Shown: positions 47,134 through 57,800 of the stretch, in pieces
Layout: every line of letters begins with the position of its first letter
Numbering within the stretch: the first letter of the stretch is position 1
Assembly (NCBI GenBank): GCA_963821885.1
Contig: CAWGFN010000004.1
Location: 186,001-250,000, forward strand
Direction of reading: 5' to 3'
Source: Oleiagrimonas sp963821885
GTDB lineage: Bacteria > Pseudomonadota > Gammaproteobacteria > Xanthomonadales > Rhodanobacteraceae
DNA: 64,000 bases
Notes under the pieces: model-generated
What the model was told of the DNA's origin: nothing
What the model saw: the letters and a program-made list of their open reading frames with translations, nothing else
Databases searched by the model: none
Translations under genes and position numbers: made by a program

Positions 47134-48413
47134 AACGTTTCCCCACCCATGCCGGGTTCGCGCGATTGGCGCTGATGGTGGCGGCCGGGCTGATCGTGGC
47201 CGCCATCGTCGGCGCGCTGGCCGGCCATGCCGCGCTGGCCGTGGCCATCGCCGCGCTGGCCGCGGTGGCCGGCCTGCTGGCGCTGGTCCGCCAGCTGAGC
47301 CAGCGGCTGGAGCGCAGCCGCTTCGTGCCCGACGCCCGCTACCGCCGGCTGCATGCCCGCGCGCGCAAGCTGTCGCGCCAGCTGCACGCCCTGCGCAGCG
47401 CCGCGCACTCGGTGCCCGATGCCGCGGTGCTGCTGGATGGCAACGGCCGCGTGGTCTGGTTCAACCGCGCCGGCGAGGACCTGCTGGGCCTGCGCCGTCC
47501 GCACGATCGCGGCGTGGTGCTCAGCGAACGCCTGCGCGAGAGCACCCTGGGCCCGTGGCTGGAAAGTGGCGCGGGCAAGCCGCTCAACGACGTGCCGGCG
47601 CCCAACCGCCCGTCGGTGCGCCTGGGCGTGACCATGGTGCCGTTCGGCCTCTACCAGCGCCTGCTGCTGGCGCGCGACATCAGCGACCTGATGCGCCTGG
47701 AACAGGTGCGCCAGGACTTCGTGGCCAACGTCTCGCACGAACTGCGCACGCCGCTGACCGTCATCCACGGTTATCTCGAACTGCTCGACCCCGAGGACAA
47801 CCCGGAGCTGGCGGCGGTGATCACCGAGATGCGCGTGCAGTCCGAGCGCATGGCGCAGATCGTCGAGGACCTGCTGATGCTCTCGCGCCTGGAAACCCAC
47901 CAGCCGCTGAAGGAAGAGCGCGTGACCATGCGCGCGCTGCTGGCCACCCTGCGCAAGGAAGCCCTGGCGCTGAGCCACGGACGCCACCGGATCGAGCTGG
48001 AGCAGCGCACCGAGACCGACATCTACGGCTCCATGAAGGAACTGCACAGCGCCTTCTCCAACCTGGTGTCGAACGCCGTGCGCTACACGCCCACGAACGG
48101 CCGCATCACCCTGATCTGGGAACGCACCGGCGACGGCGGCGCGCGCTTCACCGTCAACGACACCGGCTATGGCATCCCGGCCAACCACCTGGCCCGCCTG
48201 ACCGAGCGCTTCTACCGCGTCTCCTCCAGCCGTTCGCGCGACAGCGGCGGCACCGGCCTGGGCCTGTCGATCGTCAAGCACGTGCTCAACCGTCACCAGG
48301 CGCAGTTGCACATCGAGAGCGAGCCGGGACGGGGTTCCAGCTTCAGCTGCGCGTTCGGCTCGATGCGCCTGATGTCGCCTGAACAGGCCGAAACCTCCTC
48401 CGAGGCGCCGTGA
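47130..48413 (+). CDS. phoR: phosphate regulon sensor histidine kinase PhoR
   Basis: 427 aa. Two N-terminal membrane helices (about 10-55), a PAS-like segment (VPDAAVLLDGNGRVVWFNRAG), the H-box FVANVSHELRTPLTVIHGYL with phospho-His, and ATPase boxes NLVSNAVRYTP, DTGYGIP and GGTGLGLSIVKH. GTG start overlaps the phoB stop (GTGTGA). Senses phosphate status, probably with the Pst transporter, whose genes are not here. Confidence 0.93.
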   Translation: MKRFPTHAGFARLALMVAAGLIVAAIVGALAGHAALAVAIAALAAVAGLLALVRQLSQRLERSRFVPDARYRRLHARARKLSRQLHALRSAAHSVPDAAVLLDGNGRVVWFNRAGEDLLGLRRPHDRGVVLSERLRESTLGPWLESGAGKPLNDVPAPNRPSVRLGVTMVPFGLYQRLLLARDISDLMRLEQVRQDFVANVSHELRTPLTVIHGYLELLDPEDNPELAAVITEMRVQSERMAQIVEDLLMLSRLETHQPLKEERVTMRALLATLRKEALALSHGRHRIELEQRTETDIYGSMKELHSAFSNLVSNAVRYTPTNGRITLIWERTGDGGARFTVNDTGYGIPANHLARLTERFYRVSSSRSRDSGGTGLGLSIVKHVLNRHQAQLHIESEPGRGSSFSCAFGSMRLMSPEQAETSSEAP

Positions 48414-48438
48414 GTCGGGCCGCCGCAACGGGGCTATC

Positions 48439-50563
48439 ATGAACGCGCGCCATCAGGACCCCGCCGTGAACGCCTCGCCCGACTACAGCCCGACCGCCGA
48501 CACGGCCAACCTGCGCCGAGCGGACCTGTACATCAACCGCGAGCTGGCCGCGCTGGAATTCAATTTCCGCGTGCTGGCCCAGGCCCGCGACCCGGGCGTG
48601 CCGCTGCTCGAGCGCCTGCGCTTCCTGTGCATCGCCAACACCAACCTGGATGAATTCTTCGAGGTGCGCGTGGCCGTGCTGCGCCACCACCACGCATTCG
48701 GCGACGCCATCCCCGGCGCCGACCGCATGCCCGCCGGCGAAGTGCTCGATCGCATCCGCCAGCGCGCGCTGGAGCTGACCGCCGAGCAATACGAGGTATG
48801 GCACCAGGAAATGCTGCCGGCGCTGGCCGCCGAGGGCATCCGCTTCGTCAGCCGCCACGACTGGAACGACAAGCAGGAGCGCTGGCTGAAGGGCTACTTC
48901 CAGAACGAGATCCTGCCGGTGCTGTCGCCGCTGGGCCTGGACCCGGCGCACCCGTTCCCGCGCATCCTCAACAAGAGCCTGAACCTGGCCGTGACCCTGG
49001 AGGGCCGCGACGCCTTCGGCCGCGAGGGCCACATGGCGCTGGTGCGCGCGCCGCGCTCGCTGCCGCGCATCATCCGCCTGCCCGAGGAAGTCTCCGGCGG
49101 GCCGCACGACTTCGTGTTCCTGTCCGGCCTGCTGCACCACTTCGCCGACGACATGTTCCCCGGCTTCGAGGTCAAGGGCTCGTTCCAGTTCCGCGTCACC
49201 CGCAACAGCGAACTGATGGTCGACGAGGACGAGGTCGAGAACCTGGCCTCGGCGCTGTCGCGAGGAACTGGCCGGACGCGGCTACGCGATGCCGGTGCGG
49301 CTGGAGATCGCCGCCGACTGCCCGAAGCCGATCAGCGACCTGCTGACCGCCAACTTCGGCCTTGGCGAGCAGGACGTGTACCGCTGCGACGGCCCGGTCA
49401 ACATCAACCGCGTGATCGCGATCTACGACATGATCGATCGCCCGGACCTGAAGTTCGCGCCGTTCGTGCCGCGCGTGGCGCCGGAGCTGAACCAGTACCC
49501 GAACCTGTTCGAGGCCGTGGCGCACCGGGACATCCTGCTGCACCACCCCTATGACGCCTTCCAGACCGTGGTCGAGCTGCTGCGCCAGGCGGTCAACGAC
49601 CCGCAGGTGCTGGCGATCAAGCAGACCTTCTACCGCGTCGGCATCGAGTCGCCGCTGACCGACCTGCTGGTGCAGGGCGCGCGCAACGGCAAGGACGTGA
49701 CCGTGGTGGTCGAGCTGCGCGCGCGCTTCGACGAGGCCGCCAACATCGAAATGGCCACGCGCCTGCAGGAAGCCGGCGTGCAGGTGGTCTACGGCGTGGT
49801 CGGGCACAAGACCCACGCCAAGATGCTGCTGATCGTGCGCCGCGAGGACGGCCGCCTGCGCCGCTACGCGCACCTGAGCACCGGCAACTACCACACCGCC
49901 ACCTCGCGCCTGTACACCGACCTGTCGCTGATCACCGCCAACGCGGAGATCGGCGAGGACATGCACAACATCTTCCAGCAGCTGTCGGGACTGGGCCAGG
50001 TCGCCCCGCACAAGCAATTGCTGCAGTCGCCCTTTACCCTGCACGAGGGCGTGCTGTCGCGCATCGCGCGCGAGGTCGAGCACGCGCGCGCCGGGCGACC
50101 GGCGCGGATCATCGCGCGCATGAACGCGCTGAACGAATCGAGCGTGGTCGAGGCGCTGTACCGCGCCTCCCGCGCCGGGGTCGAGATCGACCTGATCGTG
50201 CGCGGCGCCTGCACCCTGCGCCCGGGGCTCGAGGGCGTGTCCGAGCGCATCCGCGTGCGCTCGGTGGTCGGCCGCTTCCTCGAGCACAGTCGCGTGTACT
50301 GGTTCGCCAACGGTGGCGAACCCGAACTGTACTGCTCCAGCGCCGACTGGATGGAACGCAACCTTCGCCATCGCATCGAGGTCGCCTTCCCGATCCTCGA
50401 TCCGCAGCTGGCCGCGCGCGTGCGCGACGAGGCCCTGGACAACTACCTGCGCGACAACACCCAGGCCTGGCTGATGGGCGAGGACGGACGCTACACCCGC
50501 ACCACGCCAGGCGACGCGCAACCGCACAGCGCGCAAAAGTACCTGCTCGAGAAGCTGGCCTGA
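48439..50563 (+). CDS. ppk: polyphosphate kinase 1 (apparent 1-bp insertion)
   Basis: Makes polyphosphate from ATP. N-terminal domain NRELAALEFNFRVLAQA; catalytic His in HLSTGNYHTATSRLYTDLSL, and HKTHAKMLLIVRRE of the phospholipase-D-like fold. The frame breaks at 49258: deleting one T (GCTGTCGCG to GCTGCGCG) joins ENLASALREELAGRGYAMPV and gives 707 aa, near the usual 690. An alternative is loss of two bases. Downstream of phoBR and upstream of ppx, probably co-regulated by phosphate. Confidence 0.93.
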
Positions 50564-50630
50564 CCGCGGCCACCCTGCCGTCCCCGCGCGGCTCGTGCCA
50601 TCATCGGCACACGAGCACGAGGACAGGGCG

Positions 50631-52151
50631 TTGAGCGAAACCGCCGAACCGATCCGCGACGGCGAGCTGCTGGCCGCGGCCGACCTGGGGTCCAACAGTT
50701 TTCATCTCGTGGTGGCGCGCTACGACAAGGGCACGCCGCGCGTGATCGACCGCGTGCGCGAGAGCGTGCGCCTGGCCGCCGGCGTGGACGAGGACGGCAA
50801 CCTCGACCCGCTCTACCTGGAACGCGCCATGGACTGCCTGGCGCGCTTCGGCCAGCGCATCGCCGGCATTCCCGCCACGCGGGTGCGCGCCATCGCCACC
50901 AACGCGGTGCGCCGGCTGGCCGACCCCGAGGGCTTCCTGACCCACGCCGAGCAGGCGCTGGGCCAGCCGGTCGAAGTGGTGTCCGGACGCGAGGAAGGCC
51001 GCCTGATCTTCCTCGGCGTCAGCCACGGCCTGCCACGCTCGCGCCAGCGCCGCCTGGTCATCGACGTCGGCGGCGGCAGCACCGAGTTCATCATCGGCCG
51101 CGAACTGGAACCGCTGCAGACCGAGAGCGTGCAGGTCGGTTGCGTGGCCTCGACCCTGCGCTTCTTCCCCGACGGCGTGCTGACCCGCGAGCGCTGGCAG
51201 CGCGCGCAGGCCGAGATCGGCCTGCAGCTGCAGCAGTTCGCCGCCGACTACCGCGAGACCGGCTGGAGCGAGACCGTCGGCTCCTCCGGCACCGCCAAGG
51301 CCATCGGCCTGATCGTGCAGTCGCTGAAACTGTCCGACGACGGCGTGCGCCCCGAGCACCTGGCCGCGCTGCGCGACCGGCTGCTGGACATCGGCCGCAT
51401 CGACGACATCGACCTGCCCGGCCTCAGCCCGGAACGCAGGCCGATCATCGCCGGCGGCGTGGCGGTGTTCGAGGCCGCCTTCCGCGAGCTGCGCATCCGC
51501 TCCATGCAGATGAGCGAGATCGCCATGCGCGAGGGCGTGCTGTGGGACCTGCTCGGCCGCAGCAGCGACCGCGACCCGCGCATCGCCAGCATCCGCTCGC
51601 TGGCCACCCGCTACGCCGTGGACGCCGCGCAGGCCGCGCGCGTGGAGGACAGCGCCATGGTCCTGTTCACGCAGGCCGACGCGCACTGGCACTTCGCCCC
51701 CGGCGAGCGCGAATGGCTGATGTGGGCCTCCCGCGTGCACGAGATCGGCCTGGCCATCGCGCACAGCCAGCATCACGCGCACGCCGGCTACATCCTGCGC
51801 AACGCCGACCTGGCCGGCTTCACGCGGCAGGAGCAGGAACTGCTGGCGGCGATCGTGCAGAACCACCGGCGCAAGGTCGACTCCGGCCTGATCAACGCCC
51901 TGCCCAGGCGCTACCGCCTGCTGGCGCGGCGCCTGACCGCCCTGCTGCGCCTGGCCGTGCTGCTGCGCCGCTCACGCCGCGAGCAGAAGCTGCCGTCGAT
52001 CCGCCTGGTCGCCCACGAGGACCGCCTGGAACTGCACCTGCCGGCCACCTGGCTCAAGCGCCATCCGCTGACCGCCACCGACCTCGACCGCGAACACCCG
52101 TTCATGAGCGAGCTGGGCATCGGCCTCGAGCTGCATGCCGACGGCGCCTGA
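50631..52151 (+). CDS. ppx: exopolyphosphatase (Ppx/GppA family)
   Basis: 506 aa. ASKHA fold with AAADLGSNSFHLVVARYD (phosphate loop) and VIDVGGGSTEFIIG; the C-terminal HD-like domain includes MWASRVHEIGLAIAHSQHHAHAGYIL. TTG 50631 has GAGGACAGG close upstream; a GTG at 50595 is possible. Degrades polyphosphate (or pppGpp) and follows ppk as in many proteobacteria. Confidence 0.92.
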   Translation: MSETAEPIRDGELLAAADLGSNSFHLVVARYDKGTPRVIDRVRESVRLAAGVDEDGNLDPLYLERAMDCLARFGQRIAGIPATRVRAIATNAVRRLADPEGFLTHAEQALGQPVEVVSGREEGRLIFLGVSHGLPRSRQRRLVIDVGGGSTEFIIGRELEPLQTESVQVGCVASTLRFFPDGVLTRERWQRAQAEIGLQLQQFAADYRETGWSETVGSSGTAKAIGLIVQSLKLSDDGVRPEHLAALRDRLLDIGRIDDIDLPGLSPERRPIIAGGVAVFEAAFRELRIRSMQMSEIAMREGVLWDLLGRSSDRDPRIASIRSLATRYAVDAAQAARVEDSAMVLFTQADAHWHFAPGEREWLMWASRVHEIGLAIAHSQHHAHAGYILRNADLAGFTRQEQELLAAIVQNHRRKVDSGLINALPRRYRLLARRLTALLRLAVLLRRSRREQKLPSIRLVAHEDRLELHLPATWLKRHPLTATDLDREHPFMSELGIGLELHADGA

Positions 52152-52232
52152 ACCACGTCGCGCCCGCCCATGCCGAACGCGGCATCGGGCTATCATGGCC
52201 CCATCCACGCATCGCACCCGACACGAACCGCC

Positions 52233-52955
52233 ATGCACAAGATCCTGATCGCCCTCGCCGTCCTTGCCCTGCCCGCGCTGGTCCTGGCCCAGGAGGCGCC
52301 GGCACCGGCCTCGTCCGTGCCTGCCGCGCCAACGCCGCCGCCGCAGGTGCTCATGCACACCAGCATGGGCGACATCACCCTCGAGCTGTACCCGGACAAG
52401 TCGCCCAAGAGCGTGGCCAATTTCCTGCAGTACGTGCGCGACGGCTTCTACGACGGCACGGTGTTCCATCGCGTCATCGACGGGTATCTCGTGCAGGGCG
52501 GCCTGTACACCCGCGAGCTGACGCCCAAGCGCACCCGCGCGCCGGTGCAGGCCGAGGCCGACAACGGCCTGTCCAACCTGCGCGGCACCATCGCCGTGGC
52601 CCGCGGCGCCGACCCGGACTCGGGCACCTCGCAGTTCTTCTTCAACCTGGTCGACAACCGCCGCCTGGACTTCACCAGCGACCAGAGCGGCCTGACCTGG
52701 GGCTACACGGTGTTCGGCAAGGTCATCAAGGGCATGGACGTGGTCGACAAGATCGCGCGCCTTCCGACCCACGCGCAGGGGCCGTTCGCCGGCGACGTGC
52801 CGCGTCCGCTGGTGGTCATCGAGAGCGCCCGGGTGATCGGCGAGGCGGCGCCGGCCAGCGCCGCCACCTCGCCATCGCCAGCCAAGCCGGCCAGCACGGG
52901 CAAGCCCGCCGCCGCCCAACCCGCAGCCCAGCCCGCGGCGAAGAAGAAAGCATGA
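52233..52955 (+). CDS. ppiA: periplasmic cyclophilin-type peptidyl-prolyl isomerase
   Basis: 240 aa. Signal peptide MHKILIALAVLALPALVLAQ. Cyclophilin domain (about 45-210) with YDGTVFHRVIDGYLVQGG and SGTSQFFFNLVDN. The Pro/Ala/Lys-rich tail (PSPAKPASTGKPAAAQPAA) is unusual and ends in AAKKKA. Stop overlaps lpxH (ATGA). Confidence 0.9.
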   Translation: MHKILIALAVLALPALVLAQEAPAPASSVPAAPTPPPQVLMHTSMGDITLELYPDKSPKSVANFLQYVRDGFYDGTVFHRVIDGYLVQGGLYTRELTPKRTRAPVQAEADNGLSNLRGTIAVARGADPDSGTSQFFFNLVDNRRLDFTSDQSGLTWGYTVFGKVIKGMDVVDKIARLPTHAQGPFAGDVPRPLVVIESARVIGEAAPASAATSPSPAKPASTGKPAAAQPAAQPAAKKKA

Positions 52956-53680
52956 CCACCCTGTTCATCTCCGACCTGCACCTGGACGACAGCCGCCCCC
53001 GGATCACCGAGCTGTTCGAGGCCTTCCTGGCCGGTGACGAGGTGCGCGGCGCCGACGCGCTGTACATCCTCGGCGACCTCGTCGAGGCCTGGGTCGGCGA
53101 CGACGACGATGCCGAGCTGCCCGCGCGCATCGCCCGCGCCACCCGCGCCGTGCGCGAGGCCGGCGTGCCGGTGTACTTCATGCACGGCAACCGCGACTTC
53201 CTGCTCGGCGAGACCTTCGCCGCGCGCGCCGGCATGACGATACTCGACGATCCGACCGTGCATGACCTGTACGGCACGCCCACGCTGCTGATGCACGGCG
53301 ACCTGCTGTGCACCGACGACACCGTCTACCAGAAGGTCCGCGCCGACGTGCGCCGGCCGGAATGGAAGCAGCAGGTCCTGGCCATGCCGCTGGAGGCGCG
53401 CCGCGCCTTCGCCGCCAAGTCGCGCGCCGAGAGCCAGGCGCACACCGGCAGCACCGGCGAGACCATCATGGACGTCAACCAGGACGCGGTGACGCAAGCC
53501 ATGCGCGAGGCCGGCGTCACGCAGCTGATCCATGGCCACACCCACCGCCCCGCCGTGCACGACCTGGAACTCGACGGACGACAGGCCCAGCGCATCGTGC
53601 TCGGCGACTGGTACGAGCAGGGCTCGGTGCTGCGCGTGGACGCGCACGGCATCGACCTCGCCGGCCTGCCGCTGGACTGA
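52952..53680 (+). CDS. lpxH: UDP-2,3-diacylglucosamine hydrolase LpxH
   Basis: 242 aa, calcineurin-like metallophosphatase of lipid A synthesis that makes lipid X. Metal-binding motifs FISDLHLDDSRP, YILGDLVEAWVGDDD, MHGNRDFLLG and HGHTHRP are all intact. ATG overlaps the cyclophilin stop. Confidence 0.95.
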   Translation: MTTLFISDLHLDDSRPRITELFEAFLAGDEVRGADALYILGDLVEAWVGDDDDAELPARIARATRAVREAGVPVYFMHGNRDFLLGETFAARAGMTILDDPTVHDLYGTPTLLMHGDLLCTDDTVYQKVRADVRRPEWKQQVLAMPLEARRAFAAKSRAESQAHTGSTGETIMDVNQDAVTQAMREAGVTQLIHGHTHRPAVHDLELDGRQAQRIVLGDWYEQGSVLRVDAHGIDLAGLPLD

Positions 53681-53685
53681 CCGCC

Positions 53686-54138
53686 ATGCACATCTGGGTC
53701 GACGCCGACGCCTGCCCGGTGGTCATCCGCGACATCCTGTTCCGCGCCGCCGAACGCACCGGCGTCGAGCTGACCCTGGTCGCCAACCGCTGGATCCAGG
53801 TGCCGGCGGCCAAGCACATCCGCGCGCTGCAGGTCGAGCCCGGCTTCGACGTCGCCGACAACGCCATCGCCGCTCGCGTGCAGAGCGGCGACCTGGTCAT
53901 CACCGGCGACATCCCGCTGGCCGCCGACGTCATCGCCAAGGATGCCCTGGCCCTCAACCCGCGCGGCGAGCTGTACACCGCCGAGAACATCCGCCAGCGC
54001 CTGAACATGCGCGACTTCATGGACACCCTGCGCGCCAGCGGCATCGACACCGGCGGCCAGGCCGCGATGCACCCACGCGACCGCCAGGCCTTCGCCAACC
54101 AGCTCGATCGCATCCTTGCCCGCCAGGCGTCGTCGTAG
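53686..54138 (+). CDS. YaiI/YqxD (UPF0178, DUF188) family protein
   Basis: 150 aa. N-terminal IWVDADACPVVIRDILFRAA and GDLVITGDIPLAADVI are typical of DUF188, a PIN-like fold presumed to bind nucleic acid; function unproven. It lies 5 bp after lpxH, so it is in the same transcript. Confidence 0.9.
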   Translation: MHIWVDADACPVVIRDILFRAAERTGVELTLVANRWIQVPAAKHIRALQVEPGFDVADNAIAARVQSGDLVITGDIPLAADVIAKDALALNPRGELYTAENIRQRLNMRDFMDTLRASGIDTGGQAAMHPRDRQAFANQLDRILARQASS

Positions 54139-54173
54139 CAGGCTGTGGGCACCACCCCGTGGAGCGTGCCGCC

Positions 54174-54767
54174 ATGGCCACCACCGATCCCCGCGTCGAC
54201 GCCTACATCTCGCATGCGGCAGCCTTCGCCCAGCCACTGCTCGAGCATCTGCGCGGCGTGGTCCACGAGGCCGTGCCGGAGGTCGAGGAAACGATCAAGT
54301 GGGGCATGCCCTTCTTCGTCACCGAGGATCGCATGCTCTGTCACATGGCCGCCTTCAAGCAGCATTGCGCCTTCGGGCTGTGGCGCGGCCGGGGCGTGGT
54401 GAAGGACGCCAGCGACGAGGCCATGGGCCAGTTCGGCCGCATCCGTACCCGTGCCGACCTGCCAACCAAGAAGGCGCTGATCGCCCTGCTCAAGAAGGCC
54501 CTGCGCGAACCCATCGCGAAGACGCCCACCAGGCGCGCGCGAACGCCCCGGCCGGAAGCCGAGGTCCCCGACGACCTCGCCGCCGCCCTGCGCCAGAAAC
54601 AGCACGCCCGCGCCCGCGCCACCTTCGACGCCTTCCCGCCCGGCCAGCGCCGCGAGTACATCGACTGGATCACCGAGGCCAAGCGCGAAGCCACCCGCGC
54701 CCAGCGCCTGGCCACCACGCTGGCGTGGCTCGCCGAGGGCAAGACGCGGAACTGGAAGTACCGGTAA
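54174..54767 (+). CDS. DUF1801 / YdeI-like protein
   Basis: 197 aa. N-terminal DUF1801 domain: VHEAVPEVEETIKWGMPFF, followed by HMAAFKQHCAFGLWRG. C-terminal part RATFDAFPPGQRREYIDWI and EAKREATRAQRLATTLAWL is a bacteriocin-protection (OmpD-associated, YdeI) helical motif. The biochemical function is unknown. Converges with the rhs gene; no strong terminator is seen in the 113 bp between them. Confidence 0.8.
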   Translation: MATTDPRVDAYISHAAAFAQPLLEHLRGVVHEAVPEVEETIKWGMPFFVTEDRMLCHMAAFKQHCAFGLWRGRGVVKDASDEAMGQFGRIRTRADLPTKKALIALLKKALREPIAKTPTRRARTPRPEAEVPDDLAAALRQKQHARARATFDAFPPGQRREYIDWITEAKREATRAQRLATTLAWLAEGKTRNWKYR

Positions 54768-54880
54768 CCGGCCAGCCGAAGGCTTCGCCCCAGCCCTTCT
54801 GTTGCTACCTGACAGCTCGATTCAGCCAGCCATGGTTGTACATGTGGCGCGCCCTCTTTCACACCGGTCGATGACAAGTA

Positions 54881-57800
54881 TCAACGACCGCGCTCCCCAA
54901 CTGCGCCGGCGCTCCCCAAGAGCCCTTCCGTGATGCTGCCCGCAGCCGCTGCGTTATCTGTATTCAGACCCGCTTTTCCTGCCCAGTCGCCAACGTTGTC
55001 ACCTATCAATGTCCCGACGACCGCTTCAGCAAGTTTTTTCCCGTTGATCTTGATGCAGCCATGAAGCATTCCTGTTTCCGTTTGATGCAGCAGGTCGATG
55101 CCAGCGCTTATCCCAATTTCGGCCACCAGTCCCGGCACCAGTGACAACCCATCGGTCAGGCCGATAAGGGCACCTTCCGCGGCATTGTCGGCCACATCGT
55201 TGAGCAACTCAGTACCAGAGTGGCCTGCGATCAGGCCGTTGACCAAGCCCCACGTGCCTCCCAGGAACCCACCCACCAGCGCGCTGACGGGGTCCTTTCC
55301 GCTCTTGTCGAAGTAGTACAGCGGGTTATTGAGAGCGTAGGCATAGGTATTGATGCCACCAGCAAGCCCTGCTGGGTCGCTCCGGGTGTATCGAGCCACG
55401 GACGGGTCGTAGTAGCGGTTCAGATTGAAATCGAGTCCTGTCTCGGTATCGAAATACTGACCCGGCATGCGCAGATCGAGTTCGAATCCAGTAACGCTGA
55501 CTGGCGCCCCCTCTCCGAACAGGTTGCCCTTTTGCGACCAGCGCCAGACATCTGCGCCTGCAGCGTCGGTGACCAGGCGCGGAGCGCCCAGTGCGCCCGC
55601 GATAATGTAGTAGTCCGTCCCACCGCTCTCACCTGTCGGCGTGTCGATGAGCGCGACAGGCATGTCACCCACCCAGATGTAGTCGCGAGTACCCGCCGAC
55701 TCGTCGCGCGTCAAAAGGTGGTTGGACTCGTCGTAGAAGAAGCGAACAGGATTGACGGCGCCCACAACCTTGGAGGTACGTTCTCCCAACGCGTTATACA
55801 CATAGCTAACCACGCTACCCGTACCAACCTGTGCGGTAGCCATTCGATGACGCGCATCGTAGGTGAATACATAGTTCTGCCCTGCCCGCTGAAACGACGT
55901 GGTCTGGCCGTCTGCATCGACGTTATAAGGTTCGACGCCCACCGACAGCAGATGGTGGGTGCCGTTTGCATAGGTATAGCCACCGGTGGAAAGTCCTGCG
56001 CCGATCTTGCTCAAGCGGTCTCCGGCAGGGCTGTAGGCATAGCTTTGCAGCGTGCTGCCGTCGGCCTCCGTGATAGTCGTGAGGCGGCGCAGCGCGTCAT
56101 AACTGTAGCTTTCCGACGCGGGATTGGCGCCCTTCCTCTTACCTGTAGCCGTGATGTCACCCAACGCATTGCGCGTGTAATGCAGCTTGAAAAGGGGGCT
56201 GACCAGGTCCGTCAGGCGATAGTTCGCATCGTAGCGGCGCCGTACGATCTGCCCGTTGCCCAGGGTGTACCTGTGGATCGGTCCGAACGGCAAGTAGCGG
56301 ATCCTGTCTGCGATAACGCTGAACTGACTGGCGCCCACATGACGAGCGGCAACCTTTGACAAGGTGCCGTTGCGGCGATAGTGATACCGCACTGCGACAC
56401 CGCTTGGATACACGATCTCCCGTATGCGGCCAGCCGGCGTGTAGCGATAACGCGTGACGTAGCGGTGCCCCCCACGACGCACCTTCTTGACGCGGACACG
56501 ACCCAGCGCGTCATAGCAGTAGGTGGCCTTCCCGGACGCATCCACCATCGTCGTCAGGTGCCCGATTGAATAGTCGGCCTGATGACAACCGGTCTCCGAC
56601 CCCGGCTGGTCGTACATGTAGGTCACATCCAGACTGCTGTCGGCATATTGGATGCTGGTGACGCGATTCAGGGCATCGTAGGACGAGGTGCTGGTCAGCC
56701 CCTCGGCATCCGTATGCGTGATGACGTTGCCCGCGGCATCGTGCGTATCCGTACTGGCACCTGTGTCCGGGCTGTCCACACTGACCCGGTCACTGAGACC
56801 GTTGAAGGTATAGACCGTCGACAGATTGTCCGGATCGGTCACGCCGGCGAGGCGACCCATGGGATCATAGGCCATCGTGGTCTGCGTATTCGCCGTACTG
56901 CTGTCGACACCACCCGCATCGCGAATGACATTGACCAGACGGTTCAGGGGGTCATAGCTCCTGACCTGCTGCGTCCCTAGCGCGTTCGCACTATGAACGA
57001 GATTACCATTGGCATCGTAGCTGTCATTGAAGCCGGCGCTAAAGACCGTCTGATCCAGGCCATCGACGACCGACGTCAATTCGCCCAGTGCGTTGTAGGT
57101 ACTGGACGAGCTCTGCCGGATATTGCCGTTCCTATCCAGCACCTGCTCCTGCGTCCTGTTCCCGGCCACGTCCAGGTTGAACTGGATGCTGTTGCCCAGG
57201 GCGTCATGGATGGATGTCAAACGATGTGCGCCGTCATAGCCGAAGTTCAGAACTACGCCATCAGCGTCGGTGACAGTCGCCACCTCGCCGAACGGCGTGT
57301 AGGTGAACTGCATGACCGCACCACCCACGCTGCGTGAGGCCAGCCATCCGCGCGCAGTGTAGGTGAGAGCAGTGACGACGCCATTGGGATCGGTGACCTG
57401 CGCGATGCGACCATCCGCATCGTAGGCATCGATATGGGTCACATGTCCAAGCGGATCAGTGAAGGACTGCAGGTCACCCGGTTGATGACATGCGCCGCCG
57501 GCAATGCCACATCCGGAAGTCGCACTGTCCATGTAATAGCTGAAGCTCGTGATCTCACCAAGGTCCGTGCGTGGACCAGTGACGGTCAGCAAAAGACCAA
57601 CCAGAGGGCACTGGATGCTGTCTACCGCATCGCAGTAGGTGTATGTCCAACGCCGCACGCCATCGGGAGTCGTGCCGGTTTGGCGACAAGTGTAGTTGAC
57701 CGCATTAGGGTTGCCCGGATCGATCTCGCATTTCGCGAGGACCTGGCCGTGCGTGTTGTATACCCACTCGGTTTCCCCCACGACGGATCCGCTTGGGTCT

